Shown in pieces: positions 9,345 through 20,094 of a DNA stretch of 64,000 nucleotides. Within the stretch, counting starts at the first letter, position 1. Each line of letters starts with the position of its first letter. The notes beneath the pieces were generated by a model. The model saw nothing but the letters and a program-made list of their open reading frames with translations. It did no database searches and was not told the DNA's origin. Origin of the DNA: Ruegeria arenilitoris (GTDB taxonomy: Bacteria; Pseudomonadota; Alphaproteobacteria; Rhodobacterales; Rhodobacteraceae); the NCBI RefSeq assembly GCF_013032445.1, contig NZ_WQCA01000001.1, forward strand, positions 372,001 to 436,000, written 5' to 3'. The translations under genes were made by a program, and so were the position numbers.

Positions 9345-10081
9345 TCCGCTGGTTGACAGCGCTGGGGCTTGCCGTTTTGGCAAGCCCGCTTCGGGCCGAA
9401 ACCTGCCGCCTGGCCCTGGCTTTGGCCATGGACATCTCGACCTCGGTGGATGCCACCGAAGACGCCCTGCAACGGCAGGGGTTGGCCGCCGCTCTGGTCG
9501 CGCCCGAAGTCAAGGAGGCGTTCTTTTCCTCGCCCATGCCAGTTGCGCTGGCCGTGTATGAATGGAGCGGTCGTTCCACGCAGAGCATCATTCTGAACTG
9601 GACGATGATCAACACGCAGGCCGACCTGCTGGCAGCGGCGGCGAACGTGCAGCAATCGGTCCGGTCCGACAGCAGTTCAGCCACGGCGATGGGATATGCG
9701 TTGGCCTTCGGCGCAACCCTGATGCAACAGGCCCCGCCTTGTTTGTTTCAGACCATTGATCTGTCGGGGGATGGATCGAACAATGACGGCTACGGCCCGG
9801 ACTCGGCCTATCGGCACTTTCCCTTTCAGAACACGGTCGTCAACGGGCTGGTCATCAATGCCGCCGATTTCGAGGGAGAGCTGTATTTGATCCCCTTTTT
9901 CGAGAACAACGTCCTGCACGGTCCCGGCGCTTTTCTGGAAGTCGCGCAGGGGTTCGAGGATTTTGAACGCGCCATGCGGCGCAAATTGGAACGGGAGCTG
10001 AAGGGGCAACAAATAGGCGCTCTTATGGACGACATCAAAGATATGCAGAGATTGTCCCTGCCCGCCGCCCCTGATCAGTAG
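9341..10081 (+). CDS. DUF1194 secreted von Willebrand factor A-like protein
   Basis: A 246-residue protein starting with GTG inside the gloA stop. Residues 1-20 form a signal peptide (MIRWLTALGLAVLASPLRAE). The mature part starts with CRLALALAMDISTSVD, which contains the MIDAS-type DxSxS metal motif of VWA domains, and later has TIDLSGDGSNNDG. This is the conserved proteobacterial DUF1194 family. The function is unknown, probably periplasmic protein interaction. Its end overlaps the convergent MarR gene by 7 bases. Confidence 0.85.
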   Translation: MIRWLTALGLAVLASPLRAETCRLALALAMDISTSVDATEDALQRQGLAAALVAPEVKEAFFSSPMPVALAVYEWSGRSTQSIILNWTMINTQADLLAAAANVQQSVRSDSSSATAMGYALAFGATLMQQAPPCLFQTIDLSGDGSNNDGYGPDSAYRHFPFQNTVVNGLVINAADFEGELYLIPFFENNVLHGPGAFLEVAQGFEDFERAMRRKLERELKGQQIGALMDDIKDMQRLSLPAAPDQ

Positions 10082-10572
10082 ATATACCGGATCTGGTCTG
10101 TCCAGTATCGCTCGACCCGGCGCAGAGAGGTGGTGATGTCGTCGATCCCCTCCAGCCCCAATACACCACGGGTCTGCAATCCTTCGGCATGGCGCAGAAA
10201 AAGCGTGGACACGATATCGCGGACTTCCCGCCCGCGTGGGGTCAGACGCACCCGGACCGAGCGTCTGTCGATCTCGCATCGCTGGTGGTGCATATAACCC
10301 ATTTCAACCAGCTTCTTGAGGTTGTAGCTGACATTGCTGCCCTGGTAATAACCGCGGCTTTTCAGTTCACCCGCCGTCACCTCATGATCGCCGATATTGA
10401 ACAGCAACAAGGCCTGAACGGCGTTGATCTCTAGCACCCCGACACGTTCGAACTCATCCTTGATGACGTCCAGCAACAAACGGTGCAGACGCTCGACCAA
10501 AGCGAGCGCTTCGAGATAGCTGGTCATAAACCCCTTGGCTTCAGGCGCGGAGACCTGCATTTCCATACTCAT
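10075..10572 (-). CDS. MarR-family winged-helix transcriptional regulator
   Basis: A 165-residue cytoplasmic DNA-binding protein. After a ~20-residue leader it has the MarR fold: LLLDVIKDEFERVGVLEINAVQALLL, the recognition region GELKSRGYYQGSNVSYNLKKLVEMGY, and the wing CEIDRRSVRVRLTPRGREV. GGAGG lies 5 bases before the ATG at 10572. It resembles the LdtR-like MarR proteins of alphaproteobacteria, which control cell-wall L,D-transpeptidases, but that assignment is only by resemblance and no target gene is adjacent. Confidence 0.85.
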   Translation of the reverse strand: MSMEMQVSAPEAKGFMTSYLEALALVERLHRLLLDVIKDEFERVGVLEINAVQALLLFNIGDHEVTAGELKSRGYYQGSNVSYNLKKLVEMGYMHHQRCEIDRRSVRVRLTPRGREVRDIVSTLFLRHAEGLQTRGVLGLEGIDDITTSLRRVERYWTDQIRYIY

Positions 10573-10649
10573 CCGATCCTCCGATTCAGTCGCGCTGTTT
10601 CAAGCAGCATGAATCGAATTCCCGAAAAATCGGTTAAGCTGGATTTTCT

Positions 10650-10907
10650 TTATTTTTGAAAGGTCTGCGCGATATCCGCAATGAGGTCGGCAAAAACTGC
10701 GGGCGGCTGGACCTGACCGGTAACCCACTGATAAAGGTCCTGATCGTTTTCGTGTAGCATGGCGTCGTACAGGTCCAGACCGGCTGCATCCATCTTTTTC
10801 AGGTTGCGTTCGGCATAGGCTGACAGGATCAGGTCCATTTCTTTGATCCCGCGCCGCATGGACCGCATCTGCATACGCTTGATCCGTACTTCTCGTGTTT
10901 CCGTCAC
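10650..10907 (-). CDS. sdhE: FAD assembly factor SdhE
   Basis: SdhE helps attach FAD covalently to the succinate dehydrogenase flavoprotein. The 85-residue size is typical. It has the diagnostic RGxxE motif within RSMRRGIKEMDLIL and the family pattern LDLYDAMLHENDQDLYQW. Its ATG overlaps the stop of the upstream XRE regulator gene by 4 bases, so the two are co-transcribed. Confidence 0.85.
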   Translation of the reverse strand: MTETREVRIKRMQMRSMRRGIKEMDLILSAYAERNLKKMDAAGLDLYDAMLHENDQDLYQWVTGQVQPPAVFADLIADIAQTFQK

Positions 10908-11296
10908 TGGGTCCGCTCCAGCATCAACCTCAACTTCTTTTCCAGACGCGCGGCGCGTTCAGCGCTGGCGCGCATCTCACCACGGATCGCGCGCAACTCC
11001 GCAACAGCGTCCGCCAATTCCAGATCGCCCTCGCCTTCTTCGACCGGGGCTTCCATGCCCTCACCCTCACCAGTCAGCAGCCACATGATCGAGACGTTGA
11101 TCATGCCCGCCATCATCGACAACCGGTTGGCGCGCGGCTCGGACAGATCATTTTCCCAAGCTGCAATCGTCGCCTTTTTTACTCCCAGGCGTCGGGCCAG
11201 CTGGGCCTGAGTCATCCCTGCTGCCTCACGTGCGCCTGCCAGCCTGTCCCCGAATGTCGCTGCGTCTGCTCCGTACCAGTCGTTTTCATCGTTCAT
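10904..11296 (-). CDS. XRE-family helix-turn-helix regulator
   Basis: A 130-residue protein with an N-terminal Cro/CI-type helix-turn-helix (FGDRLAGAREAAGMTQAQLA, then RRLGVKKATIAAWEND) and a C-terminal charged helix rich in Glu, Arg and Ala that is probably a coiled coil. The start at 11296 (MNDENDWYG) is preferred over the longer one at 11338 because AGGAGA lies 6 bases upstream. It is translationally coupled to sdhE, a small two-gene unit. Its targets are not evident. Confidence 0.82.
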   Translation of the reverse strand: MNDENDWYGADAATFGDRLAGAREAAGMTQAQLARRLGVKKATIAAWENDLSEPRANRLSMMAGMINVSIMWLLTGEGEGMEAPVEEGEGDLELADAVAELRAIRGEMRASAERAARLEKKLRLMLERTQ

Positions 11297-11367
11297 CGGG
11301 GTCTCCTGAATCTGCTTTTTATACTTCTTGATCGTCATTCAGGCGCACCCTATGACAGTCAGGTTGA

Positions 11368-12591
<1,224 letters not shown>

Positions 12592-12604
12592 GCCGGAGGC
12601 CCCG

Positions 12605-13006
12605 ATGACCGCAGAACTGCCCGAATACTACTTCCGCATCCGCGAGAACGGCGCGGCGGTGTTTCGGATCGACACCGAAAACCGCCAGCGGCGGATCGAG
12701 ATGGATCAGATCGCGGTCATCAACATCCGCAACGGAGAGGTCAAACCGCAAGGCCAACGCACCCTAACCGAAGCTGATCAGGCCGAAATCGCGCGTTGGA
12801 TCGAGGAACGCAAAGCCCTGCTGGCGCAGCGCGATATCGACGACATTCACCGCGCGGTTGACTATATGAACCTGACGACGCAATGGGCGCAGTCTAAGGC
12901 GACAGATGAGCAGCTAGAGGATGTCACGGACCGGTTGCTGCTGGCGATGCACGATCTACGCTCTGTTTTGGTGCGCAAAAAAGCGGATCGGCTGACTAAG
13001 GGCTAA
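12605..13006 (+). CDS. Conserved hypothetical protein
   Basis: A 133-residue soluble, highly charged protein without signal peptide or membrane segment. The N-terminal half (YYFRIRENGAAVFRIDTENR) looks like a small beta domain; the C-terminal half is helical. No known motif is recognised. It starts 13 bases after aatA with GGAGG upstream and is probably in the same transcript. It is likely restricted to Rhodobacterales, but this is an impression. Confidence 0.75.
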   Translation: MTAELPEYYFRIRENGAAVFRIDTENRQRRIEMDQIAVINIRNGEVKPQGQRTLTEADQAEIARWIEERKALLAQRDIDDIHRAVDYMNLTTQWAQSKATDEQLEDVTDRLLLAMHDLRSVLVRKKADRLTKG

Positions 13007-13014
13007 TCGGGCAG

Positions 13015-14379
13015 CTATTCCGCTGGCACACCAACAGCGCGAACTGAACGCATCCAGAACCGCGCCATCAGCAAAACCGCAGCGCAGGCAAGGCCCAGAA
13101 CGAGGCCCAGCCAGATGCCGATACCGTCCATGCCCTGCACGAAGCCAAAATAGTACGACGCCGGTATCCCAACGACCCAATAGCTGAGCCCTGCCATCAC
13201 CATCGGTACCTTGGCGTCCTGCAATCCACGCAGCAGGCCCAGCGCAATAACCTGCGCCCCGTCCACCAGTTGGAACAGAGCGGCCATGGCCAGCAGCCCC
13301 GTGCCGATGGCCAGAATCTGCGGGCGTTGCGGATCGTCGGCTTCCATGAACAGCGAGATCAGCGGCTCGGCACAGGTCAGGAACAGGATGACCGTCATCA
13401 CCGAAACCACCAAAGACATGCCCGTCACCGCTATAGCGCCCTTTTCAAGATGCGCCCGGTCCTTGCGACCCAAGGCATTCCCGGCCCGGATCGTTGCCGC
13501 ATTGGACAGGCCCAGATGCACCATGAACGTGGCAGAGGCCAGGTTCAGCGCAATCCCATGCGCCGCAAGCGGCACCTGACCCAGCCAGCCCATCATGATA
13601 GCCGACATAGCAAACAGGCTGACCTCGGCCAACGTGGTCAGACCAATGGGCACGCCGAGGCGCAAGACGCTGAAAAAGAATTCCCAATCCGGTCGCCAGA
13701 AGCGTTGGAACAGGCTGTGTTCCGGCAGCACCCGCACTGCGTAGATGACGACAAAGACCAAAGACACGATCTGCGTCACGACCGAGGCGATTGCCGCCCC
13801 CATCACCCCCAACTCGGGCGCCCCCCAGTTGCCGAAGATCAGCGCATAGTTCGTCACCGCATTCACCACTGCGGCGGTGACGGTGATCCACAAAACGATC
13901 TGCGTGCGCTCCAGCGCGGCCAAATAGGATTTCAGCACCATGACCAATAGCGCCGGGAACAACCCCCACCCTGCGACACGCAGGTATTGTGACGCGGTTT
14001 CAGCGACTTGCGGGTCTTGCTTAAGAGCGATCAGGATCGGCTGAGACCACCACAGAAGTGGCATCATTAGCGTCGCATAGATCAGCGACAGCCACAGCCC
14101 CATGCGGGTTGAGCGACGAATACTGGTCTCATCTTCTTCAGCGGCAGCGGTGGCCACTATGGGCATCACCGCCCAGCCAAACCCGGCCCCGAACAGGAAC
14201 AGCACAAAGTAATAGCTGCTGGCCAGCGTCACTGCCGCCAGCGCCTCGACCCCGTACCAGCCCAGCATGATCGTGTCAGTCAGGCCAATCGCAAACTGCG
14301 CCAGATGCCCGCCGATCAGCGGGAAACCCAGCACAGCGATGGCCCGGAAGTGGCCGCGATATGTCATCACCTTATTCAT
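13015..14379 (-). CDS. MATE-family multidrug efflux pump (NorM-like)
   Basis: A 454-residue inner-membrane antiporter of the MATE family with two six-helix halves. It shows MATE features such as LGFPLIGGHLAQFAIGLTDT in helix 1, AAAIASVVTQ between halves and a second-half start LRLGVPIGLTTLAEV. MNKVMTYRG at 14379 is taken as the start, with AAGG upstream, rather than the ATG at 14415. Substrates are unknown; sodium- or proton-driven drug export is the family role. It ends 8 bases from the convergent hypothetical gene. Confidence 0.9.
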   Translation of the reverse strand: MNKVMTYRGHFRAIAVLGFPLIGGHLAQFAIGLTDTIMLGWYGVEALAAVTLASSYYFVLFLFGAGFGWAVMPIVATAAAEEDETSIRRSTRMGLWLSLIYATLMMPLLWWSQPILIALKQDPQVAETASQYLRVAGWGLFPALLVMVLKSYLAALERTQIVLWITVTAAVVNAVTNYALIFGNWGAPELGVMGAAIASVVTQIVSLVFVVIYAVRVLPEHSLFQRFWRPDWEFFFSVLRLGVPIGLTTLAEVSLFAMSAIMMGWLGQVPLAAHGIALNLASATFMVHLGLSNAATIRAGNALGRKDRAHLEKGAIAVTGMSLVVSVMTVILFLTCAEPLISLFMEADDPQRPQILAIGTGLLAMAALFQLVDGAQVIALGLLRGLQDAKVPMVMAGLSYWVVGIPASYYFGFVQGMDGIGIWLGLVLGLACAAVLLMARFWMRSVRAVGVPAE

Positions 14380-14475
14380 CCCATCAGCCTTATGCCCGGC
14401 CAGAGGCCGGGACAAGAGGTGATAAGTGAAATTTCAGGTTGAGACTATCTGTGCGCGGCCTGTTGGCTTAGCCGG

Positions 14476-15399
14476 TCATTTCGTTTCCGGGTGCAGGGTA
14501 TTGCCCAGAATATGCTCGGACCGATGGATCACGTGATGTGCCTGCCCCACGATCAGAGGATCAGGTTGTCCCACGATATCGTGATCCTTGTCCGGGTAGT
14601 CCAGCGTCGACAGGAAATGCCGCATCGTATTCAGACGAGCGCGTTTTTTGTCGTTCGATTTGACAATGGTCCACGGCGCATCGGCGGTGTCGGTATAGAA
14701 AAACATCGCCTCTTTCGCCTCGGTGTAGTCGTCCCATTTGTCGAGGCTGGCCTTGTCGATCGGTGACAGTTTCCACTGCTTCAGCGGGTCGGTCTCACGA
14801 CTTTTGAACCGGCGCTGCTGTTCGGTCTGCGTGACCGAGAACCAGTATTTGTAAAGCTGAATGCCCGACCGGACCAGCATCCGTTCCAGTTCGGGAGTCT
14901 GGCGCATGAATTCAAGGTATTCATTGGGCGAGCAGAAGCCCATGACCCGTTCAACGCCCGCACGGTTGTACCACGAGCGGTCGTAGAACACCATTTCCCC
15001 AACTGTCGGCAGTTCCTGAATGTAGCGCTGATAGTACCACTGGCCTTTCTCTTCCCAGGTCGGCTTATTCAGCGCCACAACGCGGGCCTGACGGGGGTTC
15101 AGGTGCTCCATGAACCGTTTGATCGTGCCGCCCTTACCGGCCGCGTCACGGCCTTCGAACAACAGAACGAACCGTTGGCCAGTTTCCTGTGCCCAAAGTT
15201 GCACCTTCAGCAATTCGGCTTGCAATTGAGCCTTCTGCGCCTCGTACGCGCCGCGCGCCATCTTGCGGCCATAGGGATATTTACCGCTCTCGAAAGCTTG
15301 TCGAATTCGCTCGGGGCTGGGCTGAGCCGGCTCGGGTTTCGGGGTCGGAACAATTTTGACGGGGGATTGTTTTTCTTCGATTTTTACCGCAGCTTCCAT
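14476..15399 (-). CDS. ppk2: Polyphosphate kinase 2
   Basis: PPK2 transfers phosphate between polyphosphate and nucleotides. The 307-residue protein has a ~40-residue Pro/Glu-rich leader, then a P-loop kinase domain: Walker A FEGRDAAGKGGTI, the lid region NPRQARVVALNKPTWEEKGQ, Walker B FYDRSWYNRAGVERVMGFC, and a late basic segment NDKKRARLNTMRHFL. It is a single-domain (class I-type) PPK2. GDP or ADP preference cannot be told from sequence. It stands alone between the MATE gene and the divergent hydrolase. Confidence 0.93.
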   Translation of the reverse strand: MEAAVKIEEKQSPVKIVPTPKPEPAQPSPERIRQAFESGKYPYGRKMARGAYEAQKAQLQAELLKVQLWAQETGQRFVLLFEGRDAAGKGGTIKRFMEHLNPRQARVVALNKPTWEEKGQWYYQRYIQELPTVGEMVFYDRSWYNRAGVERVMGFCSPNEYLEFMRQTPELERMLVRSGIQLYKYWFSVTQTEQQRRFKSRETDPLKQWKLSPIDKASLDKWDDYTEAKEAMFFYTDTADAPWTIVKSNDKKRARLNTMRHFLSTLDYPDKDHDIVGQPDPLIVGQAHHVIHRSEHILGNTLHPETK

Positions 15400-15522
15400 T
15401 CAGTCTTTCCTTTTCTCACTATCCGCGGACACGGCTAGCAGAAGACGCAGCTTTTCGCTTTGATTGGTGTCAAATTGATGCCTGAAAAACCCATCAATTC
15501 GAGGATTGAAAGGATGATCAGA

Positions 15523-16398
15523 ATGCGTACGGATACCATCGAATTAAACGGCCAGACCTTCTTTCTGCGGCGCTGGGGAAAGCCCGACCTGCCGCCCCTG
15601 CTGATGTTGCACGGATTTCCAGAATATGGCGGAGCGTGGAGCGATCTGGCACCGCATCTGGCGGATCATTTTCATTGCATTGCGCCGGATCAGCGCGGTT
15701 ATGGGCAAAGCTGGTGCCCTGCGGGCGTGGGGAACTACGCCGTGTCTCAACTGGTCTCGGACATGGCTGAGCTGATCGAACAGGTTGGAGGCCCGACCTG
15801 TGTACTTGGTCACGACTGGGGCGCGTCGGTTGCCTATGGGCTGGCTATGTTCCGCCCGGATCTGGTCAGTCGGCTGATCATCGCAAACGGCGTCCACCCT
15901 GTGCCGTTTCAACGCGCCATGGCCGCTGGTGGCCCGCAATCCGAGGCGTCGCAATATATCAACGCCTTGTGCGCGCCAGATGCTGCGCCACAGTTCTCGG
16001 CTGACAATTTCGCGCGGCTTGAACACTTCTTTCGCTTCGGCATGGGCATAGACTGGCTGTCGGACGCGCGTATGGAGCAGTATCGCACCGAATGGGCCCG
16101 CCCCAATCGGCTTGAGGCGATGCTGAACTGGTACCGCGCCTCGCCTCTGGTCGTCGCCAAGCCCGGAGAACCGCGCACCGATCTGCCTGAATTGCCAGTG
16201 GACCGCCTGATGGTCCGTTGCCCGCACCTGCTGCTGTGGGGGCCGGATGACAAAGCCCTGCTGCCCGAGGCCAACGCGGGATTGGAAGAGTTCGCGCCCG
16301 ACCTGACCCGCATCGAAATCCCCGGCACCGACCACTGGCTGCATCACCAGCGACCAGAGGCCGTCGCACAGGCCATTCTGGAATGGGTTGCGGACTGA
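15523..16398 (+). CDS. Alpha/beta hydrolase, epoxide-hydrolase-like
   Basis: A soluble alpha/beta hydrolase of about 291 residues. The oxyanion motif LHGFPEYGGAW and the nucleophile elbow GHDWGASVAYG, with Asp as nucleophile, are typical of epoxide hydrolases and related dehalogenases. The catalytic His is in IPGTDHWLHHQRP. Starts at 15460, 15514 and 15523 are all in frame; 15523 is chosen because the protein similarity begins there and AGG lies upstream, but 15514 is equally possible. The true substrate is unknown. Confidence 0.85.
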   Translation: MRTDTIELNGQTFFLRRWGKPDLPPLLMLHGFPEYGGAWSDLAPHLADHFHCIAPDQRGYGQSWCPAGVGNYAVSQLVSDMAELIEQVGGPTCVLGHDWGASVAYGLAMFRPDLVSRLIIANGVHPVPFQRAMAAGGPQSEASQYINALCAPDAAPQFSADNFARLEHFFRFGMGIDWLSDARMEQYRTEWARPNRLEAMLNWYRASPLVVAKPGEPRTDLPELPVDRLMVRCPHLLLWGPDDKALLPEANAGLEEFAPDLTRIEIPGTDHWLHHQRPEAVAQAILEWVAD

Positions 16399-16402
16399 CC
16401 GC

Positions 16403-17011
16403 CTAGGTATGGCCCCAATCCTCGGGGTTGTCCGAGTTGTTCGGCGACAGGCCCAGAATGTCACCCTCGGTCGAGCACCCCAACCCGAGAACGGTCCGGT
16501 TCGCATAGGCAAAGTAGGCGCAAACTTGATTGATCTCGAGAATCTCACCGTCATCCCAGCCGGCATCTCTTAGGGCCTGAACATCCGCCTTAACCATTTC
16601 CGCCGGAGCTTCGGTTAACTTGCGCGCATAATGCATTGCCGCGATCTGCGCCTCACCCAACGGGGCATCACTCAGCGTTTCTGCCTCAATCGCCCGGCGG
16701 ATCGCGGTGCCTTTATCCGGATTATTCAGCAAGCGTTGCAGCCCGCTGAAATGATGCTCAACACAATACCCGCATTGGTTCAAGGAACTGACCCAGACCC
16801 CCAGCACCTCAAGAAACCACTTTGGGACCTTGTTGGCCGAATGATGCAGGACATTCTTGTACAGCGCCATATGGCCTTCCATCGAATGAGGACGCAGTGA
16901 ATGCGCCATCATGATGTTGTCGACGTTGTTGCCCGGCCCGGTGACCCGCTCGTATAGCTTCCTCAGCTTGCCGCTGGCTTCTTCGAACGGAACAGTCTTG
17001 ATCCAACTCAT
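16403..17011 (-). CDS. AhpD-like peroxidase-related protein (carboxymuconolactone decarboxylase family)
   Basis: About 202 residues. The core has the AhpD-type redox motif NQCGYCVEHH (CxxC plus His) that supports peroxide or alkylhydroperoxide reduction in the family. The C-terminal region EILEINQVCAYFAYANRTVLGLG is typical of 'peroxidase-related enzyme' proteins. The start at 17011 (MSWIKTV) is preceded by GGGGGG. A longer frame to 17119 would overlap the leader of the divergent methyltransferase gene. It converges with the epoxide-hydrolase-like gene, 4 bases apart. Confidence 0.8.
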   Translation of the reverse strand: MSWIKTVPFEEASGKLRKLYERVTGPGNNVDNIMMAHSLRPHSMEGHMALYKNVLHHSANKVPKWFLEVLGVWVSSLNQCGYCVEHHFSGLQRLLNNPDKGTAIRRAIEAETLSDAPLGEAQIAAMHYARKLTEAPAEMVKADVQALRDAGWDDGEILEINQVCAYFAYANRTVLGLGCSTEGDILGLSPNNSDNPEDWGHT

Positions 17012-17135
17012 ATTGCCCCCCGTCATTGCGCCTTGCGTTGCAGCACCGGTTTCTTCCCAATAGTGCATGAGACGAAACTGGATTGCCTCACCATGTCGGG
17101 ATAAGGTCTCAAAACACAAGAGGGGGGAGTGTGTA

Positions 17136-17975
17136 ATGAAAATGGCGGAAAAAACTGTCGCGGACTGGTATGCGAGTCACCCGATCTCTGCCCCGCACAT
17201 TTTAACGAAGTTAAAGTCCCTGCGCGGTTCGCTTGAGGATGTCACCCCGCAAGAACTCTATCCCTATGATCAGGATCACTATGACGGTCTCGAGGCAAAT
17301 TCCCGGCTGGCAGATAAGGTCCGGATGAATGCCGGAGACAGTGTTCTGGACGTCTGTGCAGGGCTATGTGGCCCTGCGCGCTGGTACGTGTCCCAACGCG
17401 GAGTAGAGGTGACTGGCATCGACATCAGCCCCAACCGCGTAGATGGCGCAAAGGAGCTGAACGCTCTGGTTGGGTTACAGGATCAGATTCACCCTATTCT
17501 GGCCAGCGCCTTGGATCTGCCCTTCGACGACGCGCAGTTCGATGCAGCCGTAAGTCAGGAATCCTTCTTGCACATTCCGGACAAGCCCAAGGCTCTGCAG
17601 GAGGTCTTTCGCGTATTGCGCCCTGGCGGTCGCTTTGCTTTTACCGATTGGGTGATGCACACGCCTCTGCCCGAAGACGAGTTCGAGCAATACCGCCAGC
17701 GCTTTGCCTGTCAGTCTCTGTTTAGCATCCCCGAATACGAGTCTCAGCTTCAGAAAGCCGGATTCGAAATTGTATCCGCCGAAGATGTCACTGACCCGTG
17801 GGGCGAGATTCTGGCACGCCGGCTCAGCATGTATCAGACACTGGATGCCGAGGCCGAACGCGCGGGTAATCCGTCCAAAGGCGATGATTTCCTGAAGATG
17901 TACGCTCAATTTGTGAAAGACGTGCAGCAACACCGCATCGGTGGGGTACGTTTGACCGCTGAAAAACCTAAGTAA
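17136..17975 (+). CDS. Class I SAM-dependent methyltransferase
   Basis: A 279-residue cytoplasmic methyltransferase. Motif I is VLDVCAGLCGPARWY, followed by the acidic residue in GIDISPNRVDGAKELN, the motif SALDLPFDDAQFDAAVSQES and the post-motif VLRPGGRFAFTDWV. AGGGGGGAG precedes the ATG. The general layout resembles UbiE- or sarcosine/glycine-type small-molecule methyltransferases, but no feature fixes the substrate. It is divergent from the AhpD-like gene and is not in an obvious operon. Confidence 0.82.
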   Translation: MKMAEKTVADWYASHPISAPHILTKLKSLRGSLEDVTPQELYPYDQDHYDGLEANSRLADKVRMNAGDSVLDVCAGLCGPARWYVSQRGVEVTGIDISPNRVDGAKELNALVGLQDQIHPILASALDLPFDDAQFDAAVSQESFLHIPDKPKALQEVFRVLRPGGRFAFTDWVMHTPLPEDEFEQYRQRFACQSLFSIPEYESQLQKAGFEIVSAEDVTDPWGEILARRLSMYQTLDAEAERAGNPSKGDDFLKMYAQFVKDVQQHRIGGVRLTAEKPK

Positions 17976-18135
17976 CCTTACTTTAATCGCTGGCACTGTC
18001 CCTGGCCCCTGCTCGCTGGGTTGCGACTTTTCAACGTTCCTTACGGCCAAACGCCCACAACACCTCGGGGCCCTCTTCCCCCGGACCACATCACCTGCCA
18101 TAATGGGCCCCAACCCAAAAACAAGAGCAGCACCG

Positions 18136-20094
18136 ATGCCCGACGATCTGTTGACGCCCAGCGCGACCGCCACCTACGACGCCTCCTCGATTGAAGTGCT
18201 TGAAGGCCTGGAACCGGTCCGAAAACGCCCCGGTATGTATATCGGCGGCACCGATGAGCGCGCGCTGCACCATATGGTCGCGGAAATCCTCGACAACTCG
18301 ATGGACGAAGCGGTCGCTGGCCACGCCAACCGGATCGAGGTTGAGCTGCACGCCGATTACGCCCTGACCGTACGCGACAACGGGCGTGGTATTCCGATCG
18401 ATCCGCATCCCAAGTTTCCAGACAAATCTGCGTTGGAGGTTATTCTCTGCACCCTGCACGCGGGTGGCAAGTTCTCGGGCAAAGCTTACCAGACGTCGGG
18501 CGGTCTGCACGGCGTGGGTGCCTCGGTTGTGAACGCCCTGTCGGATTCGATGGTCGTGCAGGTGGCCCGCGACAAAACGCTGTTCGAACAGCGTTTCTCA
18601 CGCGGTGTTCCTTTGGGTCCGGTCGAGAAAATCGGCGCGGCCCCCAACCGACGTGGCACCACGGTCACCTTCCACGCCGATGAGGAAATCTTCGGCCATC
18701 ACCGTTTCAAACCAGCTCGGTTGTTCAAGTCGATCCGCTCCAAGGCCTATCTGTTCTCGGGCGTTGAAATCCGCTGGAAATCCCACATCGACGACGGTGA
18801 GACACCGACCGAAGCCAGTTTCCACTTCCCCGGCGGCCTGTCGGACTATCTCAAGGAAACGATGAACGGATCGTCTACCTATGCCGAGCAGCCCTTTGCC
18901 GGCACCGTGGACTTCAATGAGAAATTCGGGACGCCGGGCAAGGTCGAATGGGCGATCAACTGGACGCCCTCGCGCGACGGGTTCATCCAGTCCTACTGTA
19001 ACACCGTCCCCACGCCCGAAGGCGGTACGCACGTCGCGGGCTTCTGGGCAGCGGTTCTCAAAGGGATCAAAGCTTATGGCGAGTTGATCAACAACAAGAA
19101 GGCCGCGCAGATCACTCGTGATGACCTGATGACCGGCGGCTGCGCCTTGGTGTCGTGCTTTATCAGCGAGCCGGAATTCGTCGGCCAGACCAAAGACCGC
19201 CTTGCCACGGTCGAGGCGCAACGGCTGGTCGAAAACTCGGTCCGCGACCATTTCGACAACTGGCTGGCCGCCGACACGAAATCCGCCGGCGCTATCCTGG
19301 ACTTCCTCATCCTGCGGGCTGAGGAACGCCTGCGCCGACGGGCCGAGAAGGAAACACAACGCAAGTCCGCCACTAAGAAACTTCGTCTTCCCGGCAAGTT
19401 GGTGGACTGTTCCAGTTCAACACGCGACGGCACCGAATTATTCATCGTCGAGGGCGACTCGGCGGGCGGTTCAGCAAAAATGGGTCGCGACCGCAAAACA
19501 CAGGCCCTGCTGCCCCTTCGCGGCAAAATCCTGAACGTGCTGGGCGCGGCCAGTTCGAAACTGGGCACCAATGCCGAGATCAACGACTTGACCCAAGCGC
19601 TGGGTGTGGGCCTTGGCACCAAGTTCAACGTCGACGACCTGCGCTATGACAAAATTATCATCATGACCGACGCGGATGTGGACGGGGCGCATATCGCCTC
19701 GCTGCTGATGACGTTCTTCTTTACCCAGATGCGCCCGATGATCGACGCGGGCCACCTGTACCTCGCCTGCCCGCCCCTCTACCGCCTGACCCAGGGCGCC
19801 AAACGGGTTTACTGTCTGGACGAGGCTGAACGGGACGAGTGGCTTGAGAAAGGTCTGGGCGGCAAGGGCAAGATCGACGTGTCCCGCTTCAAAGGTCTGG
19901 GCGAAATGGATGCCAAGGACCTGAAAGAGACCACGATGGACCCGAAATCCCGGAAATTGATCCGGGTCACCATTGACGAGGACGAACCCGGCGAGACCGG
20001 CGATCTGGTCGAGCGTCTGATGGGCAAAAAACCCGAACTGCGGTTCCAGTACATTCAGGAGAACGCGCGGTTTGCTGAAGAATTAGATGTTTGA
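18136..20094 (+). CDS. parE: DNA topoisomerase IV subunit B
   Basis: ParE is the ATPase subunit of topoisomerase IV, which unlinks daughter chromosomes. The ~652-residue GHKL-TOPRIM protein shows RPGMYIGGTDERALHHMVAE, the ATP-binding ILDNSMDEA, DNGRGIPID, GGLHGVGASVVNALS, the TOPRIM motif IVEGDSAGGSAKMGRDRKTQ, and TDADVDGAHI. Full length. The start at 18136 (MPDDLLTP) is chosen over 18103. TOPRIM and GHKL motifs alone do not separate ParE from GyrB; the length, the short TOPRIM region without the GyrB insertion, and sequence feel favour ParE. Its stop is overlapped by the start of the next gene. Confidence 0.93.
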   Translation: MPDDLLTPSATATYDASSIEVLEGLEPVRKRPGMYIGGTDERALHHMVAEILDNSMDEAVAGHANRIEVELHADYALTVRDNGRGIPIDPHPKFPDKSALEVILCTLHAGGKFSGKAYQTSGGLHGVGASVVNALSDSMVVQVARDKTLFEQRFSRGVPLGPVEKIGAAPNRRGTTVTFHADEEIFGHHRFKPARLFKSIRSKAYLFSGVEIRWKSHIDDGETPTEASFHFPGGLSDYLKETMNGSSTYAEQPFAGTVDFNEKFGTPGKVEWAINWTPSRDGFIQSYCNTVPTPEGGTHVAGFWAAVLKGIKAYGELINNKKAAQITRDDLMTGGCALVSCFISEPEFVGQTKDRLATVEAQRLVENSVRDHFDNWLAADTKSAGAILDFLILRAEERLRRRAEKETQRKSATKKLRLPGKLVDCSSSTRDGTELFIVEGDSAGGSAKMGRDRKTQALLPLRGKILNVLGAASSKLGTNAEINDLTQALGVGLGTKFNVDDLRYDKIIIMTDADVDGAHIASLLMTFFFTQMRPMIDAGHLYLACPPLYRLTQGAKRVYCLDEAERDEWLEKGLGGKGKIDVSRFKGLGEMDAKDLKETTMDPKSRKLIRVTIDEDEPGETGDLVERLMGKKPELRFQYIQENARFAEELDV